Origin: Prevotella sp. UBA4268
GTDB taxonomy: Bacteria; Bacteroidota; Bacteroidia; Bacteroidales; Bacteroidaceae
Length of the DNA stretch: 15,912 nt
Direction: 5' to 3'
NCBI GenBank assembly: GCA_002395135.1
Contig: DGWC01000070.1
Coordinates: 27,013 to 42,924, forward strand
The notes under the pieces are model-generated. The model worked only from the letters and a program-made list of their open reading frames with translations. It was not told where the DNA came from and did no database searches. The position numbers were made by a program, and so were the translations under genes. Below, piece after piece: positions 1-8,102 of the stretch; positions within the stretch are counted from its first letter, which is position 1, and each line of letters starts with the position of its first letter.

Positions 1-1744
1 GTTTGTGGTACATGCGGAAGTAGTTTTGCAGCGTAATGGTTGCGAAAGTCTGGGTGGCTTCCTTCACTTTTACGTGCTCCTTGGCCTCGATGGCCTGATG
101 CAATCCGTCGCTCCACTGGCGTCCTTCCATGATACGTCCGGTCTGCTCGTCCACAATCTTTACTTCGCCGTCCATAACCACGTATTCATCGTCCTTGTTG
201 AACATGGTGTATGCCTTGAGCAACTGCTGAAGAGTGTGAACGCGCTCGCTTTGTACGCCATAGTGCGATAGCATATCGTCTTTTTTCTGGATACGTTCTT
301 CCTCGCTGAGGTTCTCGTTTTCAAGTTCAGCCAGTTGCGAAGTAATGTCAGGAAGCACAAACAACTGGTCGTTTCCTACTTGTTTAGAAAGCCATGCGGT
401 ACCTTTGTCGGTCAAATCGCATGAATTCAGTTTCTCGTCAACAACGAAATACAATGGCTCAACAGCCTCTGGCATCCTTCGGTTGTTGTTCTCCATGTAT
501 ATTTCCTCTGTCCTGAGCATTCCGCTCTTGATGCCGTCCTCAGAGAGGAACTTAATGAGAGGCTTGTTCTTAGGCAGGGATTTGTGGGAGCGATACAGAC
601 TCAGGAAGCCGGCATCCAGCATTTCCTGTGCTTCTTTCTTCTTGCCTTCCTCCATCAGTTTGTTGCCTTCGCTGATCTTTGTCTTGGCTTCAGCCAGGAA
701 CTGCGTGGCGAGTTGGCGCTGCACACCAACGAGTTTTTCTACCAGAGGTTGGTATTCTTCGAACATCTGGTCGTCTCCGTTGGGAACGGGACCAGAGATA
801 ATCAAAGGAGTACGGGCATCATCGATCAACACGGAGTCAACCTCATCGACAATGGCATAGTTGTGTCTGCGCTGTACCAAATCGGCTGGAGAGATGGCCA
901 TGTTGTCGCGAAGGTAGTCGAAACCGAATTCATTGTTCGTTCCAAAAGTAATATCAGCCTGATAAGCCTTGCGCCTTTCGGGTGAGTTGGGACGATGCTT
1001 GTCAATGCAATCCACGCTCAAGCCGTTGAATTCATATAGCGGTCCCATCCATTCAGAGTCGCGTTTCGCAAGATAATCGTTCACCGTGACCACGTGAACA
1101 CCATTTCCTGTCAGGGCATTGAGGAATACCGGCAGTGTAGCAACGAGTGTCTTTCCTTCTCCGGTTGCCATTTCTGCAATCTTTCCTTGGTGCAAAACTT
1201 CGCCGCCAAAGAGTTGGACATCGTAGTGAACCATTTCCCAAGGCAGATCGTTGCCGCCTGCTGTCCAGTGATGGTGGTAGTATGCCTTGTCTCCTTCTAT
1301 AGAAATGAAGTCTTTTGAAGGATCGGCTGCTAACTCGCGATCAAAGTCTGTTGCTGTAACAATGGTTTCCTCATTCTCTGCGAAGCGCCGCGCCGTTTCT
1401 TTCACAATGCTGAAAGCAACGGGCATTACCTCGTTGAGCGCATCTTCATAGATCTTAAGGATTTCCTTGTCAATCTTGTCTATCTCATTGAAAATGGCCT
1501 CGCGTTCATCGATAGGAGTATCTTCAATCTTGGCTTTTAATTGCTCTATCTGCGCTTTCTGCTCTTTTGCCGAATCTTGTACATATGCCTGTATTTCCTT
1601 CGTTTTTGCGCGCAACTGATCATTGTCAAGTGCTTTGATTTCGGGATATGCTTTCTTTACCTTTTCAACAAGAGGCTGGATGAGTTTCATATCTCGAGTA
1701 GATTTGTCACCGAACAATGATTTTAAAAAACTATTTAACCCCAT
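1..1744 (-). CDS. secA: Preprotein translocase ATPase SecA (5' part, cut by window edge)
   Basis: SecA is the ATP-driven motor that pushes unfolded secretory proteins through SecYEG at the inner membrane. Reading from the ATG at 1744-1742 gives 581 codons with no stop before the window edge, so the 3' part lies outside. Visible landmarks are the start [20 protein letters not shown], the helicase Q-like stretch HYDVQLFGG (about residues 173-181), Walker A GEGKT (195-199), the [17 protein letters not shown] block (from 221) and Walker B with IVDEVDS and [11 protein letters not shown] (298-318). Next come a charged segment and the peptide-crosslinking region, then the start of the second nucleotide-binding half. 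The long charged segment before Walker A fits the enlarged Bacteroidota SecA of roughly 1,100 residues. It has its own promoter and follows the lnb/PafA-like pair on the same strand. The identification is secure; only the missing C-terminus cannot be assessed. Confidence 0.97.
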   Translation of the reverse strand, partial: MGLNSFLKSLFGDKSTRDMKLIQPLVEKVKKAYPEIKALDNDQLRAKTKEIQAYVQDSAKEQKAQIEQLKAKIEDTPIDEREAIFNEIDKIDKEILKIYEDALNEVMPVAFSIVKETARRFAENEETIVTATDFDRELAADPSKDFISIEGDKAYYHHHWTAGGNDLPWEMVHYDVQLFGGEVLHQGKIAEMATGEGKTLVATLPVFLNALTGNGVHVVTVNDYLAKRDSEWMGPLYEFNGLSVDCIDKHRPNSPERRKAYQADITFGTNNEFGFDYLRDNMAISPADLVQRRHNYAIVDEVDSVLIDDARTPLIISGPVPNGDDQMFEEYQPLVEKLVGVQRQLATQFLAEAKTKISEGNKLMEEGKKKEAQEMLDAGFLSLYRSHKSLPKNKPLIKFLSEDGIKSGMLRTEEIYMENNNRRMPEAVEPLYFVVDEKLNSCDLTDKGTAWLSKQVGNDQLFVLPDITSQLAELENENLSEEERIQKKDDMLSHYGVQSERVHTLQQLLKAYTMFNKDDEYVVMDGEVKIVDEQTGRIMEGRQWSDGLHQAIEAKEHVKVKEATQTFATITLQNYFRMYHK

Positions 1745-1785
1745 TTTATGCTTTAAATTAATATGATTTCTTACTTATGAGTTTG

Positions 1786-1818
1786 CAAAGTTACGTATTT
1801 TTATCGTAATTCTTGCAA
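1786..1818 (-). promoter_or_regulatory. Bacteroidota-type promoter for secA
   Basis: On the minus strand TTGC (1818-1815) is followed after 21 bp by TAACTTTG (1793-1786), an exact TAnnTTTG -7 box. The predicted transcript starts near 1780, about 36 nt before the secA ATG. A 14-bp AT palindrome (1818-1831) abuts the -33 box and could act as an UP-like element. The role is inferred from the consensus. Confidence 0.75.
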
Positions 1819-1878
1819 TTTTTATAAAAATGTATTTGATTATTGTTGTATTTTTCCGATTGCCGGATATAAACTTCT

Positions 1879-3333
1879 TTACCGTAGAGGCAATGATGAA
1901 CAGGCATTCGGGGCCCTGATGTGAATGTGATTTGCGATGGTCGGGGCAATCTGATCTGTAGTGACGGGCGTGGAAATCTTTTCTGCCCTTATGCCTTGTC
2001 CATAGATGATGATGGGAAAATGAGGCACACGGGCATCTACGTGATAACTTTCTTGTGTGTCGTCGTTGACAAGAATCCATCCAGGAGCCACTTCAACGAC
2101 GATGTTCCCACTCGACTCAGGACTGAATCCATTGCGTATTTTGGTCGTTTCGCTGTTTGTCGCCTTCAGCAGGCTCTCACTTGTGTGGGCATTCCTGACC
2201 CCCTCGCATTGCAGGAGAAATGATTGAGAATTATTTAATATGTCGCTGTATTTCAGTCGTTTCTGCTCAATAAGTTTTGTGTTCAGGTAGATTTGGTTTC
2301 TGCTGCATCCTTCAACATACTTTTCAGAGCCATGGAGCGCTCCTAAATACATATTGAGAAGATTGGCTGTACGATTGATATGGAATGTGCCGGTAGGCAC
2401 ACGGTAGACTTCGTAAGCATCTGTTGGCTCATCAACATACCCCGTGCTTGTGATGTAGAAAACAACATTTCCTGAACCAACTTTATTTTCTATGGTGGCG
2501 ACAAGGTCGGCAATCTGACGATCCAGATTGATATACGTCTTCGTGATTTCTTCTTCCCAAGTGACGCCTTTCTTCTGTTGGGTATTCGTCGATGCATCAA
2601 GAGTAATGTTCAGCATGTCGGTATCGTTGTCTACTCCCATGCCCGTTCTCTCGATGCAAAGTATAGCGAGATTGGTCAGTTCTGTTATTTCCTGGAACTC
2701 GGTCTTGTTCTTTTTGCTGACCGTTTCTTGCTGGTTATACTGCGTTAGCCATTCGGGTGCACTCTTCATATAATAGGTAGAAGTGCACCAACTGCCGTTA
2801 TACAAATCTTTCCATAGCGCCCCGTCTGCGGCATGACCTGCTGACAGAATGGCAGCATCTTTTTGTTTGGAAATGGAATACACGATTCCTTTGCCGTTGG
2901 TGGCGATTTTCAGTTCGTCAGTAAGGGTGGACGTGAGTATGTTTTTCGGCGAGGTCCTGTCGGTTGTATAAATGCCGGGATAGGCATTGTCATCGGTGCA
3001 ACCACACAACCGGAGCGTATTCCGGTCAAGCCATTGTGTTCCGATGATACCATTATAATAAGGTGTTGTGCCTGTCATGACGGAACATACGGCCGATGCA
3101 CGGTCAATTGGGGTGAAGGGATATTGGGCATTCTGATAAACAACACCTTGCGCCATCAGTTTCTTAAACCCTTCTGTGCCGAAATAATCACTTGCCTTTT
3201 CAATATAATCAGTGGTCAGTTGGTCGATGACAATATTAACAACAAGCCTCGGTGCCTGCCGCGCTGTCTGTGCTTGTATGCCTGTAACGGCCAAAACCAG
3301 AAGTGCCGTGGTCGTGATGTTCCTTTTCTTCAT
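1879..3333 (-). CDS. PafA-like alkaline phosphatase superfamily protein, probably catalytically inactive
   Basis: This 484-residue exported protein has a signal peptide (about 1-22, ending GIQAQ) and the fold markers of the PafA branch of the alkaline phosphatase superfamily. These are LVVNIVIDQ (30-38), SVMTGTTP followed by NGIIG (84-98), AILSAGH (161-167), TSTYYMKSAPEWL (184-196), the LDRQIADL helix (270-277), and PIIIYGQGI and TTDQIAPTIA near the C-terminus. Aligned from memory to Elizabethkingia PafA, only the first aspartate (D37) survives. The nucleophile Thr position is Arg78, the GNDW asparagine is Thr99, the Lys/Arg pair becomes Gln157/Asp159, STDYVGH becomes STNTQQK, the SADHG pair becomes STGYV, and the late His of THSV is also lost. 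A PafA insertion before residue 215 is shortened, which explains 484 versus about 546 residues. The ORF is intact and overlaps lnb by 4 bp. I infer a binding or scaffold role, not a phosphatase; no specific function can be assigned. Confidence 0.85.
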   Translation of the reverse strand: MKKRNITTTALLVLAVTGIQAQTARQAPRLVVNIVIDQLTTDYIEKASDYFGTEGFKKLMAQGVVYQNAQYPFTPIDRASAVCSVMTGTTPYYNGIIGTQWLDRNTLRLCGCTDDNAYPGIYTTDRTSPKNILTSTLTDELKIATNGKGIVYSISKQKDAAILSAGHAADGALWKDLYNGSWCTSTYYMKSAPEWLTQYNQQETVSKKNKTEFQEITELTNLAILCIERTGMGVDNDTDMLNITLDASTNTQQKKGVTWEEEITKTYINLDRQIADLVATIENKVGSGNVVFYITSTGYVDEPTDAYEVYRVPTGTFHINRTANLLNMYLGALHGSEKYVEGCSRNQIYLNTKLIEQKRLKYSDILNNSQSFLLQCEGVRNAHTSESLLKATNSETTKIRNGFSPESSGNIVVEVAPGWILVNDDTQESYHVDARVPHFPIIIYGQGIRAEKISTPVTTDQIAPTIANHIHIRAPNACSSLPLR

Positions 3334-4499
3334 TTGATTCTTACTATATTTCTAATTAGCAAAGATGATGCCAAAAGATACATTCCTTCTGCATATGTCT
3401 GCCAGATACTGCCTACGAAGAACAAGCAAATCAATACAATCCAGAAAGCAGACAGCCTGTCCGGGGACGTGTCATTGCGCCTTGCAACCAGACGCTTGAT
3501 GAAAAAGAGTGGAAGCGGATTCAGTAATAGCAGTTGCAGATTGAAACGAACAGTGGGGTGCTGGGAGAAAATCATCACAAAGAGAACACATCCTGCAAGT
3601 CCGGATGCAGTCATTAGAATGAGATCGTAGATCCACATTCGCTTCTTGGAGTACATTTCAATGACCGTTATGACAATAGTTAAGACGAGTAACAACAGAA
3701 AGCATTCACGTGGGCGCAGGGGGAATTCTTTCTTAGCCTCATGCTTGAAATCTGGAACCACAATGGTTGTTTCTCCTACAACAGGTTTTATCCCTTCTTC
3801 CAGTGCAAAGGTCGCACTCTCGAAGTCCTTCATCAGGTTGTCTGGCAGGAATTGTTGCTCTCCAATTGTTGTCGGCCTGTCAGCCTGCACGCCTAAAAGC
3901 ATGTCATTGCCAAAGCGTGCCCAGGGGTGGTCTTCGTTGTATTCGTGTATCATCATTCGGAACGACGGGCCATGGTCACTCCTTTTGTAATGTATTTGAT
4001 CTTTAAGTCTCCCCAAAATAATGTCGCGTGCCCTTGTGGTGCAGTTGTCATAGAAATAGTTGTATCTGTATTCGCGGTTTTCCGGCATGTAGTTTTGCTC
4101 TACGGCCTTGGCGAACAACAACTTGTCTTCTGCGGGAATATTAAGATGCTGCTCTATGATACCTCGTTGGAAGAATGCGTATTGTCTGCAGAAATCCTGA
4201 TAATCTTGCACGCCCATTTCGTAGTCTGTCAGTCCGAAAACAAAGCGCAGGATGAAAAAAGGCTTGCTGAAAGAAAACATCCCGTAGTTGATGGCGACAT
4301 CAATGCCTTTCTCCACATTCACATAATGGATGGCGGTGTGTCCATAAAGGCTATATACTTCTTGTCCGGCTTGGCAAGTGAGCAGAGAAATGTGGATGAT
4401 AGAATCGACATGTTCTGCCTTTACGGCTTTCTGGGCCATAACAGATTGCGACATCACGATGAAGATGATGGCTAAAACATGCTTGATAAAGATATTCAT
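3330..4499 (-). CDS. lnb: Lnb-type lipoprotein N-acyltransferase (DUF4105)
   Basis: The protein matches the DUF4105/Lnb N-terminal periplasmic domain family. Its Bacteroides member has been identified as the enzyme that adds the third, N-linked acyl chain to lipoproteins, replacing the absent Lnt. Numbering from the GTG at 4508, the order is a signal or anchor helix (about 7-25), a periplasmic domain (about 27-265) and roughly five hydrophobic segments (about 268-286, 291-314, 321-340, 352-371, 375-389). The expected catalytic residues are present: His57 in SLYGHTAI and Cys156 in YFYDNCTTRARD, a His-before-Cys order like permuted NlpC/P60 enzymes. I chose the ATG at 4499 over the in-frame GTG at 4508 because the promoter -7 box ends at 4513, placing the transcript start at about the GTG. 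The stop overlaps the start of the PafA-like gene (ATGA), implying translational coupling. Confidence 0.87.
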   Translation of the reverse strand: MNIFIKHVLAIIFIVMSQSVMAQKAVKAEHVDSIIHISLLTCQAGQEVYSLYGHTAIHYVNVEKGIDVAINYGMFSFSKPFFILRFVFGLTDYEMGVQDYQDFCRQYAFFQRGIIEQHLNIPAEDKLLFAKAVEQNYMPENREYRYNYFYDNCTTRARDIILGRLKDQIHYKRSDHGPSFRMMIHEYNEDHPWARFGNDMLLGVQADRPTTIGEQQFLPDNLMKDFESATFALEEGIKPVVGETTIVVPDFKHEAKKEFPLRPRECFLLLLVLTIVITVIEMYSKKRMWIYDLILMTASGLAGCVLFVMIFSQHPTVRFNLQLLLLNPLPLFFIKRLVARRNDTSPDRLSAFWIVLICLFFVGSIWQTYAEGMYLLASSLLIRNIVRIK

Positions 4500-4512
4500 A
4501 CTTTTCACGTTG

Positions 4513-4543
4513 CAAAGGTAAACATTTTCTTCTACTCTGCAAA
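4513..4543 (-). promoter_or_regulatory. Bacteroidota-type promoter for lnb and the PafA-like gene
   Basis: On the minus strand TTTG (4543-4540) is followed after exactly 19 bp by TACCTTTG (4520-4513), a full match to the sigma consensus. The -7 box ends only 14 nt before the ATG at 4499, so the mRNA should have almost no leader. Confidence 0.82.
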
Positions 4544-4588
4544 ATCTAATATTAAAATTGGCAAATATTGTTTATATTTCGTGCAACA

Positions 4589-4621
4589 TTGTTGTTTTTT
4601 CGATTTTTTTGAATAATTTTG
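4589..4621 (+). promoter_or_regulatory. Bacteroidota-type promoter for the barrel-lptC-CNNM operon
   Basis: TTGT (4589-4592) is followed after 21 bp by TAATTTTG (4614-4621), an exact -7 box. The start of transcription near 4626 leaves a leader of about 55 nt before the ATG at 4681. It is divergent from, and does not overlap, the lnb promoter. Confidence 0.72.
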
Positions 4622-4680
4622 CAGGCACTTTTGTGTGTATGGCTATTATGGCATTACACCTTAATTATATATATTCAAGG

Positions 4681-5967
4681 ATGAAAAGAATGTTTTGTGC
4701 CATTGTTACAATGGCGATAGCGTTGACAGCCAGTGCCCAAAGTGGTACGAATTCACCATATTCTCAGTACGGATTAGGTGTGTTAAGTGATCAGACCAGC
4801 GGTTTTAATCGAGGAATGAATGGTTTGGGCGTAGGTTTCCGAGAGGGTAATCAGGTGAACTTTGTCAATCCTGCAAGTTATTCGTCGATAGATTCTCTTA
4901 CGTTTATCTTCGACGCAGGTGTTTCCGGGCAGATTTCCAACTTCAATGAAAACGGCGTTAAGAAGAATGCAAAGAATGCCGATTTCGAATATGTGGTTGC
5001 CGGTTTCCGCCTTCGCAAGCATGTGGGAGTGAGTTTTGGTATTCTTCCTTTCACGAATGTAGGCTATAACTTTTCTTCTACAAGCACGCTGAATGAAGAT
5101 CGCACTGTTCTTTATTCAAACACTTATAGCGGAAGCGGTGGCATTCATCAGGCATACGTGGGATTCGGATGGGAGCCATTCCGCCGTTTCTCCTTTGGAG
5201 CAAATGTCGCATATTTGTGGGGAAACTACGAGCGCAAAGTTACAAATGCCTACAGTGAATCAACGGCAAAGACACTCGACAAGGTATATCACCTGTCTTT
5301 AAATGACTATCGCCTGGATTTCGGTGCTCAATATACCTTGAATCTGAACAAGAAGAATATGGTAACAGTGGGAGTGACATACTCGCCGGGTCACCGTTTG
5401 AATGCCGATCCAGAGTGTCTGATTATCAGTAGCGTTTCAACTTCGAGAGATACAACGGCTTTTTCTGTGAAAGACGGCGTTGAACTGCCGACGATGATTT
5501 CTGCAGGACTATTGTTTGACCATAACAACCAACTGAAACTGGGTGTTGACTATTCTCTGCAGAAGTGGGGTAGCACCTCTTTCCCTGTCTATGGTGTGGA
5601 GAATAATACTCCCGTTTACAAACTTTCTCCTGATTATTTCATGGACCGCCATAAGATTACGTTGGGTGGAGAGTATTGCAAAGGTGGTATGATGCGTCGG
5701 TTCTTCGACCGTCTGCATTACCGTGCCGGTGTTTCTTATGCCACGCCATATGTGAAAATCAATGGTCAGGACGGCCCGCGGGAATTGTCAGTAAGTGCAG
5801 GATTCGGTATTCCAATTATGAATGGTTACAACAACCGTTCATTCCTGAATATTTCCGGACAGTGGGTTCGCCAAAGCGGCAAGGGAATGATAACAGAGAA
5901 TACATTCCGTATCAACATCGGAATGACATTCAATGAGCGATGGTTCAAGAAGTGGCAGGTGGATTAG
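4681..5967 (+). CDS. Outer-membrane beta-barrel protein of unknown function
   Basis: This 428-residue protein begins with a signal peptide (MKRMFCAIVTMAIALTASAQ). It continues with a conserved-looking plug or N-terminal region (NSPYSQYGLG, the glycine-rich MNGLGVGFREG, NFVNPASYSSIDSLTF), then alternating amphipathic strands rich in Tyr, Phe and Gly. It ends with strands such as NISGQWVRQSGKG and TFRINIGMTFNERWF, as expected for a beta-barrel inserted by BAM. The NxxNPASY start recalls the OmpP1/FadL class of outer-membrane channels, but I cannot assign it firmly. The ATG at 4681 is preferred over the in-frame ATG at 4558, because 4558 lies upstream of the promoter boxes and would delay the signal peptide by 41 residues. 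It lies 28 bp upstream of lptC, so a role in envelope or LPS transport is possible but only inferred. Confidence 0.8.
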   Translation: MKRMFCAIVTMAIALTASAQSGTNSPYSQYGLGVLSDQTSGFNRGMNGLGVGFREGNQVNFVNPASYSSIDSLTFIFDAGVSGQISNFNENGVKKNAKNADFEYVVAGFRLRKHVGVSFGILPFTNVGYNFSSTSTLNEDRTVLYSNTYSGSGGIHQAYVGFGWEPFRRFSFGANVAYLWGNYERKVTNAYSESTAKTLDKVYHLSLNDYRLDFGAQYTLNLNKKNMVTVGVTYSPGHRLNADPECLIISSVSTSRDTTAFSVKDGVELPTMISAGLLFDHNNQLKLGVDYSLQKWGSTSFPVYGVENNTPVYKLSPDYFMDRHKITLGGEYCKGGMMRRFFDRLHYRAGVSYATPYVKINGQDGPRELSVSAGFGIPIMNGYNNRSFLNISGQWVRQSGKGMITENTFRINIGMTFNERWFKKWQVD

Positions 5968-5995
5968 AATAGAAATACACGCAAAGAGGACTAAG

Positions 5996-6655
5996 ATGAG
6001 ACCTTTTCGTTCATTGATTGTTGCCTGTTCGTTCCTTCTTTTCTTCATGTCGTGTGAAGAAATGCAAGAGCATACAGCCCCGGCTGTGCACGACCGGGAT
6101 TCTGCTTCTGTCATGACGAGTTATGGGGTGAACACGCTCATTAGCGACTCTGGGGTTATCAAATACAGAATTGTAACCGAGAAATGGGAGGTCAATCAAG
6201 TGAAGAATCCCAAAGTATGGATATTCACGAAAGGACTGTTTTTGGAGCAGTTTGATGAGAAATTCCATGTAGAGGCTTATATACAGGCAGATACTGCATA
6301 TAATTATTATGAGAGAAAACTTTGGGAATTGAGAGGCAGAGTGAGAATCCGTACAAAGGACGGACTCCGCTTTTCAAGCGAAGAACTCTTCTGGGATCAG
6401 AACCGCCGAGAGATGTACAGCCATCGATTCTCACATGTGATAACACCGGAAAGAGAACTTCAGGGTACATATTTCTTGAGTGATGAGCGAATGACTCATT
6501 ATACCATTACCAACTCGAAAGGTTCGTTTGTCAGAGGAAAGGATGGCTTTGGAAGCAATGAAGGTGACAGCATCTTGTCGGCTCCAGACAGTGTGAAGTC
6601 GCTTCGCAGACAGCCAACCATGCCGAAGGCTGCATCTTCCAGACCACCGTATTAA
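5996..6655 (+). CDS. lptC: LPS export ABC transporter periplasmic protein LptC
   Basis: LptC receives lipopolysaccharide from LptB2FG at the inner membrane and passes it to the LptA-type periplasmic bridge. The 219-residue product has a hydrophobic N-terminus ending in a lipobox-like FFMSC (Cys20), so it is probably a lipoprotein, as is common for LptC in Bacteroidota. The body (about 40-165) is a series of short beta strands typical of the OstA/LptC jellyroll: DSGVIKYRI, the FLEQFDEK stretch, HVEAYIQADTAYNYY, WELRGRVRIRTKDGLRFSSEELFWD and YSHRFSHVITPERELQGT. The C-terminal 50 residues are Ser/Pro-rich and probably disordered. The ATG at 5996 follows a GAGG Shine-Dalgarno-like motif (5986-5989). 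The upstream in-frame ATG at 5933 would overlap the barrel gene and spoil the signal sequence. Gaps of 28 and 24 bp to its neighbours suggest one transcript. Confidence 0.9.
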   Translation: MRPFRSLIVACSFLLFFMSCEEMQEHTAPAVHDRDSASVMTSYGVNTLISDSGVIKYRIVTEKWEVNQVKNPKVWIFTKGLFLEQFDEKFHVEAYIQADTAYNYYERKLWELRGRVRIRTKDGLRFSSEELFWDQNRREMYSHRFSHVITPERELQGTYFLSDERMTHYTITNSKGSFVRGKDGFGSNEGDSILSAPDSVKSLRRQPTMPKAASSRPPY

Positions 6656-6679
6656 CAACAAAAACAGATTAAACAAGAA

Positions 6680-7948
6680 ATGTCAGACATTGATCTACCG
6701 TTAGTGATAGGAATCATCGTAACATTGGTATTCTCCGCATTCTTCTCGGGTATGGAGATTGCCTTTGTTTCGAGCAACAGGCTGCAGGCTGAGGTGGATA
6801 AAGACAAGTTGGGCATAGCCCGTTTGCCATTGAATGTGTTCTATAGCCATCCGAACAATTTCGTGAGCACCATGCTGGTGGGCAATAATATCGCACTTGT
6901 TGTCTTTGGTATACTCATCGCAGAATTATTTGATTCCACCATCTTTCAAGGCTATGACGCAGCATTTACGGTTCCCGCTGATACTATTCTGAGTACAGTC
7001 ATCGTGCTCTTCACCGGGGAGTTCCTTCCGAAGATACTCTTTAAGAGCAGTCCTAACCGGATGCTAACCATATTCGCTTTCCCCGCATTTGTCTGCTATG
7101 TCGTGTTATGGCCCATATCCCGTTTCAGCACTTTATTGTCGAAAGCCATCATGCGGATGTTCGGCGTGAGAGTTCCGAAAGAAGACGATGATGCCGATTT
7201 CTCACGTGTGGATTTGGATTATTTGGTGCAGTCGAGTATTGATAATGCCAAGAGCGAGGCCGATATAGAAGATGAAGTGAAATTCTTTCAGAATGCACTT
7301 GACTTCGCAGATACCAAGGTGCGCGACTGCATGGTGCCGCGTACGGAGATTTTTGCCGTAGAAGACACTTGTTCAACAGGTGACTTGATGTCGCAGTTCG
7401 TAGAGAGCGGAAAGTCTAAACTCCTTGTATATCACGAGGATATCGACCATATCATAGGCTATATTCATTCCTCGGAAATGTTCAGAAGCCCAGATCGCTG
7501 GCTCGATAATATACAGACGATGCCCTACGTCCCAGAAACGATGATGGCAAGCAAGATGATGCATATCTTCCTTCAGCAGAAGAAATCGCTTGGCGTGGTG
7601 ATTGATGAGTTCGGTGGAACAAGTGGCATCGTTTCGTTGGAAGACATCGTTGAAGAAATTTTCGGTGAAATTGAAGATGAGCACGACAATAATCAATACA
7701 CCGCCAAGAAGATTGGAGACAACGAGTATATCCTGTCGGCACGCCTCGAAACAGACAAAGTGAACGAAATGTTCTCATTAGGGTTGCCCGAAAGTGAGGA
7801 GTATATGACGGTTGGAGGTCTGATCTTGCACGAATACCAGAGTTTCCCGAAACTGAATGAAATTGTCAAGATTGGGCGCTTTGAGTTTAAAATCATCAAG
7901 AATACGATGACCAAAATCGAACTTGTGAGGCTGAAAGTGGACGAATAA
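6680..7948 (+). CDS. CNNM-CBS-CorC/HlyC domain membrane protein (hemolysin family / GldE-like)
   Basis: This 422-residue inner-membrane protein has the full three-part layout of the family. A CNNM (DUF21) transmembrane domain spans about 5-165, with SAFFSGMEIAFVSSNR (19-34), TMLVGNNIALVVFG (64-77) and FTGEFLPK (111-118). A CBS pair covers about 210-335, with DCMVPRTEIFAV (216-227) and VVIDEFGGTSGIVSLEDIVEEI. A C-terminal CorC_HlyC domain covers about 345-420. Family members transport or sense Mg2+ or other divalent cations, and Bacteroidota versions are often annotated GldE; the older hemolysin label is not a demonstrated activity. It is 24 bp after lptC, completing the likely operon, and its downstream neighbour has a separate promoter. 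The domain assignment is secure; substrate and role are not determined here. Confidence 0.9.
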   Translation: MSDIDLPLVIGIIVTLVFSAFFSGMEIAFVSSNRLQAEVDKDKLGIARLPLNVFYSHPNNFVSTMLVGNNIALVVFGILIAELFDSTIFQGYDAAFTVPADTILSTVIVLFTGEFLPKILFKSSPNRMLTIFAFPAFVCYVVLWPISRFSTLLSKAIMRMFGVRVPKEDDDADFSRVDLDYLVQSSIDNAKSEADIEDEVKFFQNALDFADTKVRDCMVPRTEIFAVEDTCSTGDLMSQFVESGKSKLLVYHEDIDHIIGYIHSSEMFRSPDRWLDNIQTMPYVPETMMASKMMHIFLQQKKSLGVVIDEFGGTSGIVSLEDIVEEIFGEIEDEHDNNQYTAKKIGDNEYILSARLETDKVNEMFSLGLPESEEYMTVGGLILHEYQSFPKLNEIVKIGRFEFKIIKNTMTKIELVRLKVDE

Positions 7949-7968
7949 ATCAACTTTTTGCAAGAAAG

Positions 7969-8001
7969 TTGCCGATAATTGTTATCTTTTTTGTAATTTT
8001 G
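7969..8001 (+). promoter_or_regulatory. Bacteroidota-type promoter for the peptidylprolyl isomerase gene
   Basis: TTGC (7969-7972) is followed after 21 bp by TAATTTTG (7994-8001), an exact -7 box. The leader to the ATG at 8103 is about 95 nt and becomes very A-rich just before the start, as is usual in this phylum where Shine-Dalgarno sites are weak. I see no strong secondary structure in it. Confidence 0.74.
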
Positions 8002-8102
8002 TCGGCTGTTAGTGCACTTAGTCAGTTTTTTCTCCTATAAAGAGAGGTGTAAGAGTGACCAAAATGAAGGAATAATTAATAAAAACAATAAAATAAAAAA
8101 CA

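Noticed and set aside
345..985. Two overlapping plus-strand open frames of 171 and 133 codons opposite secA
   Set aside because: They are antisense to strongly conserved SecA sequence, have no promoter or family motifs, and have a composition explained by the opposite strand.
1818..1831. 14-bp AT palindrome as a terminator for the lnb/PafA-like transcript
   Set aside because: It is only A and T with no GC stem and sits beside the secA -33 box, so a promoter-associated AT tract is more likely.
2863..3630. 255-codon plus-strand open frame
   Set aside because: It lies opposite both the PafA-like gene and lnb, crosses their junction, and shows no recognisable domain; both minus-strand genes are well supported.
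3927..4475. 182-codon plus-strand open frame
   Set aside because: It is the complement of the conserved Lnb periplasmic domain, including the His and Cys motifs.
4558..4680. Longer N-terminus for the barrel protein
   Set aside because: It contains the promoter boxes and would bury the signal peptide 41 residues inside the protein.
6053..6064. Acidic CEE start of mature LptC as a surface-lipoprotein export signal
   Set aside because: LptC must act at the inner membrane and periplasm, and the residues do not match the usual K-(D/E)2 or QA-(D/E)2 placement well.
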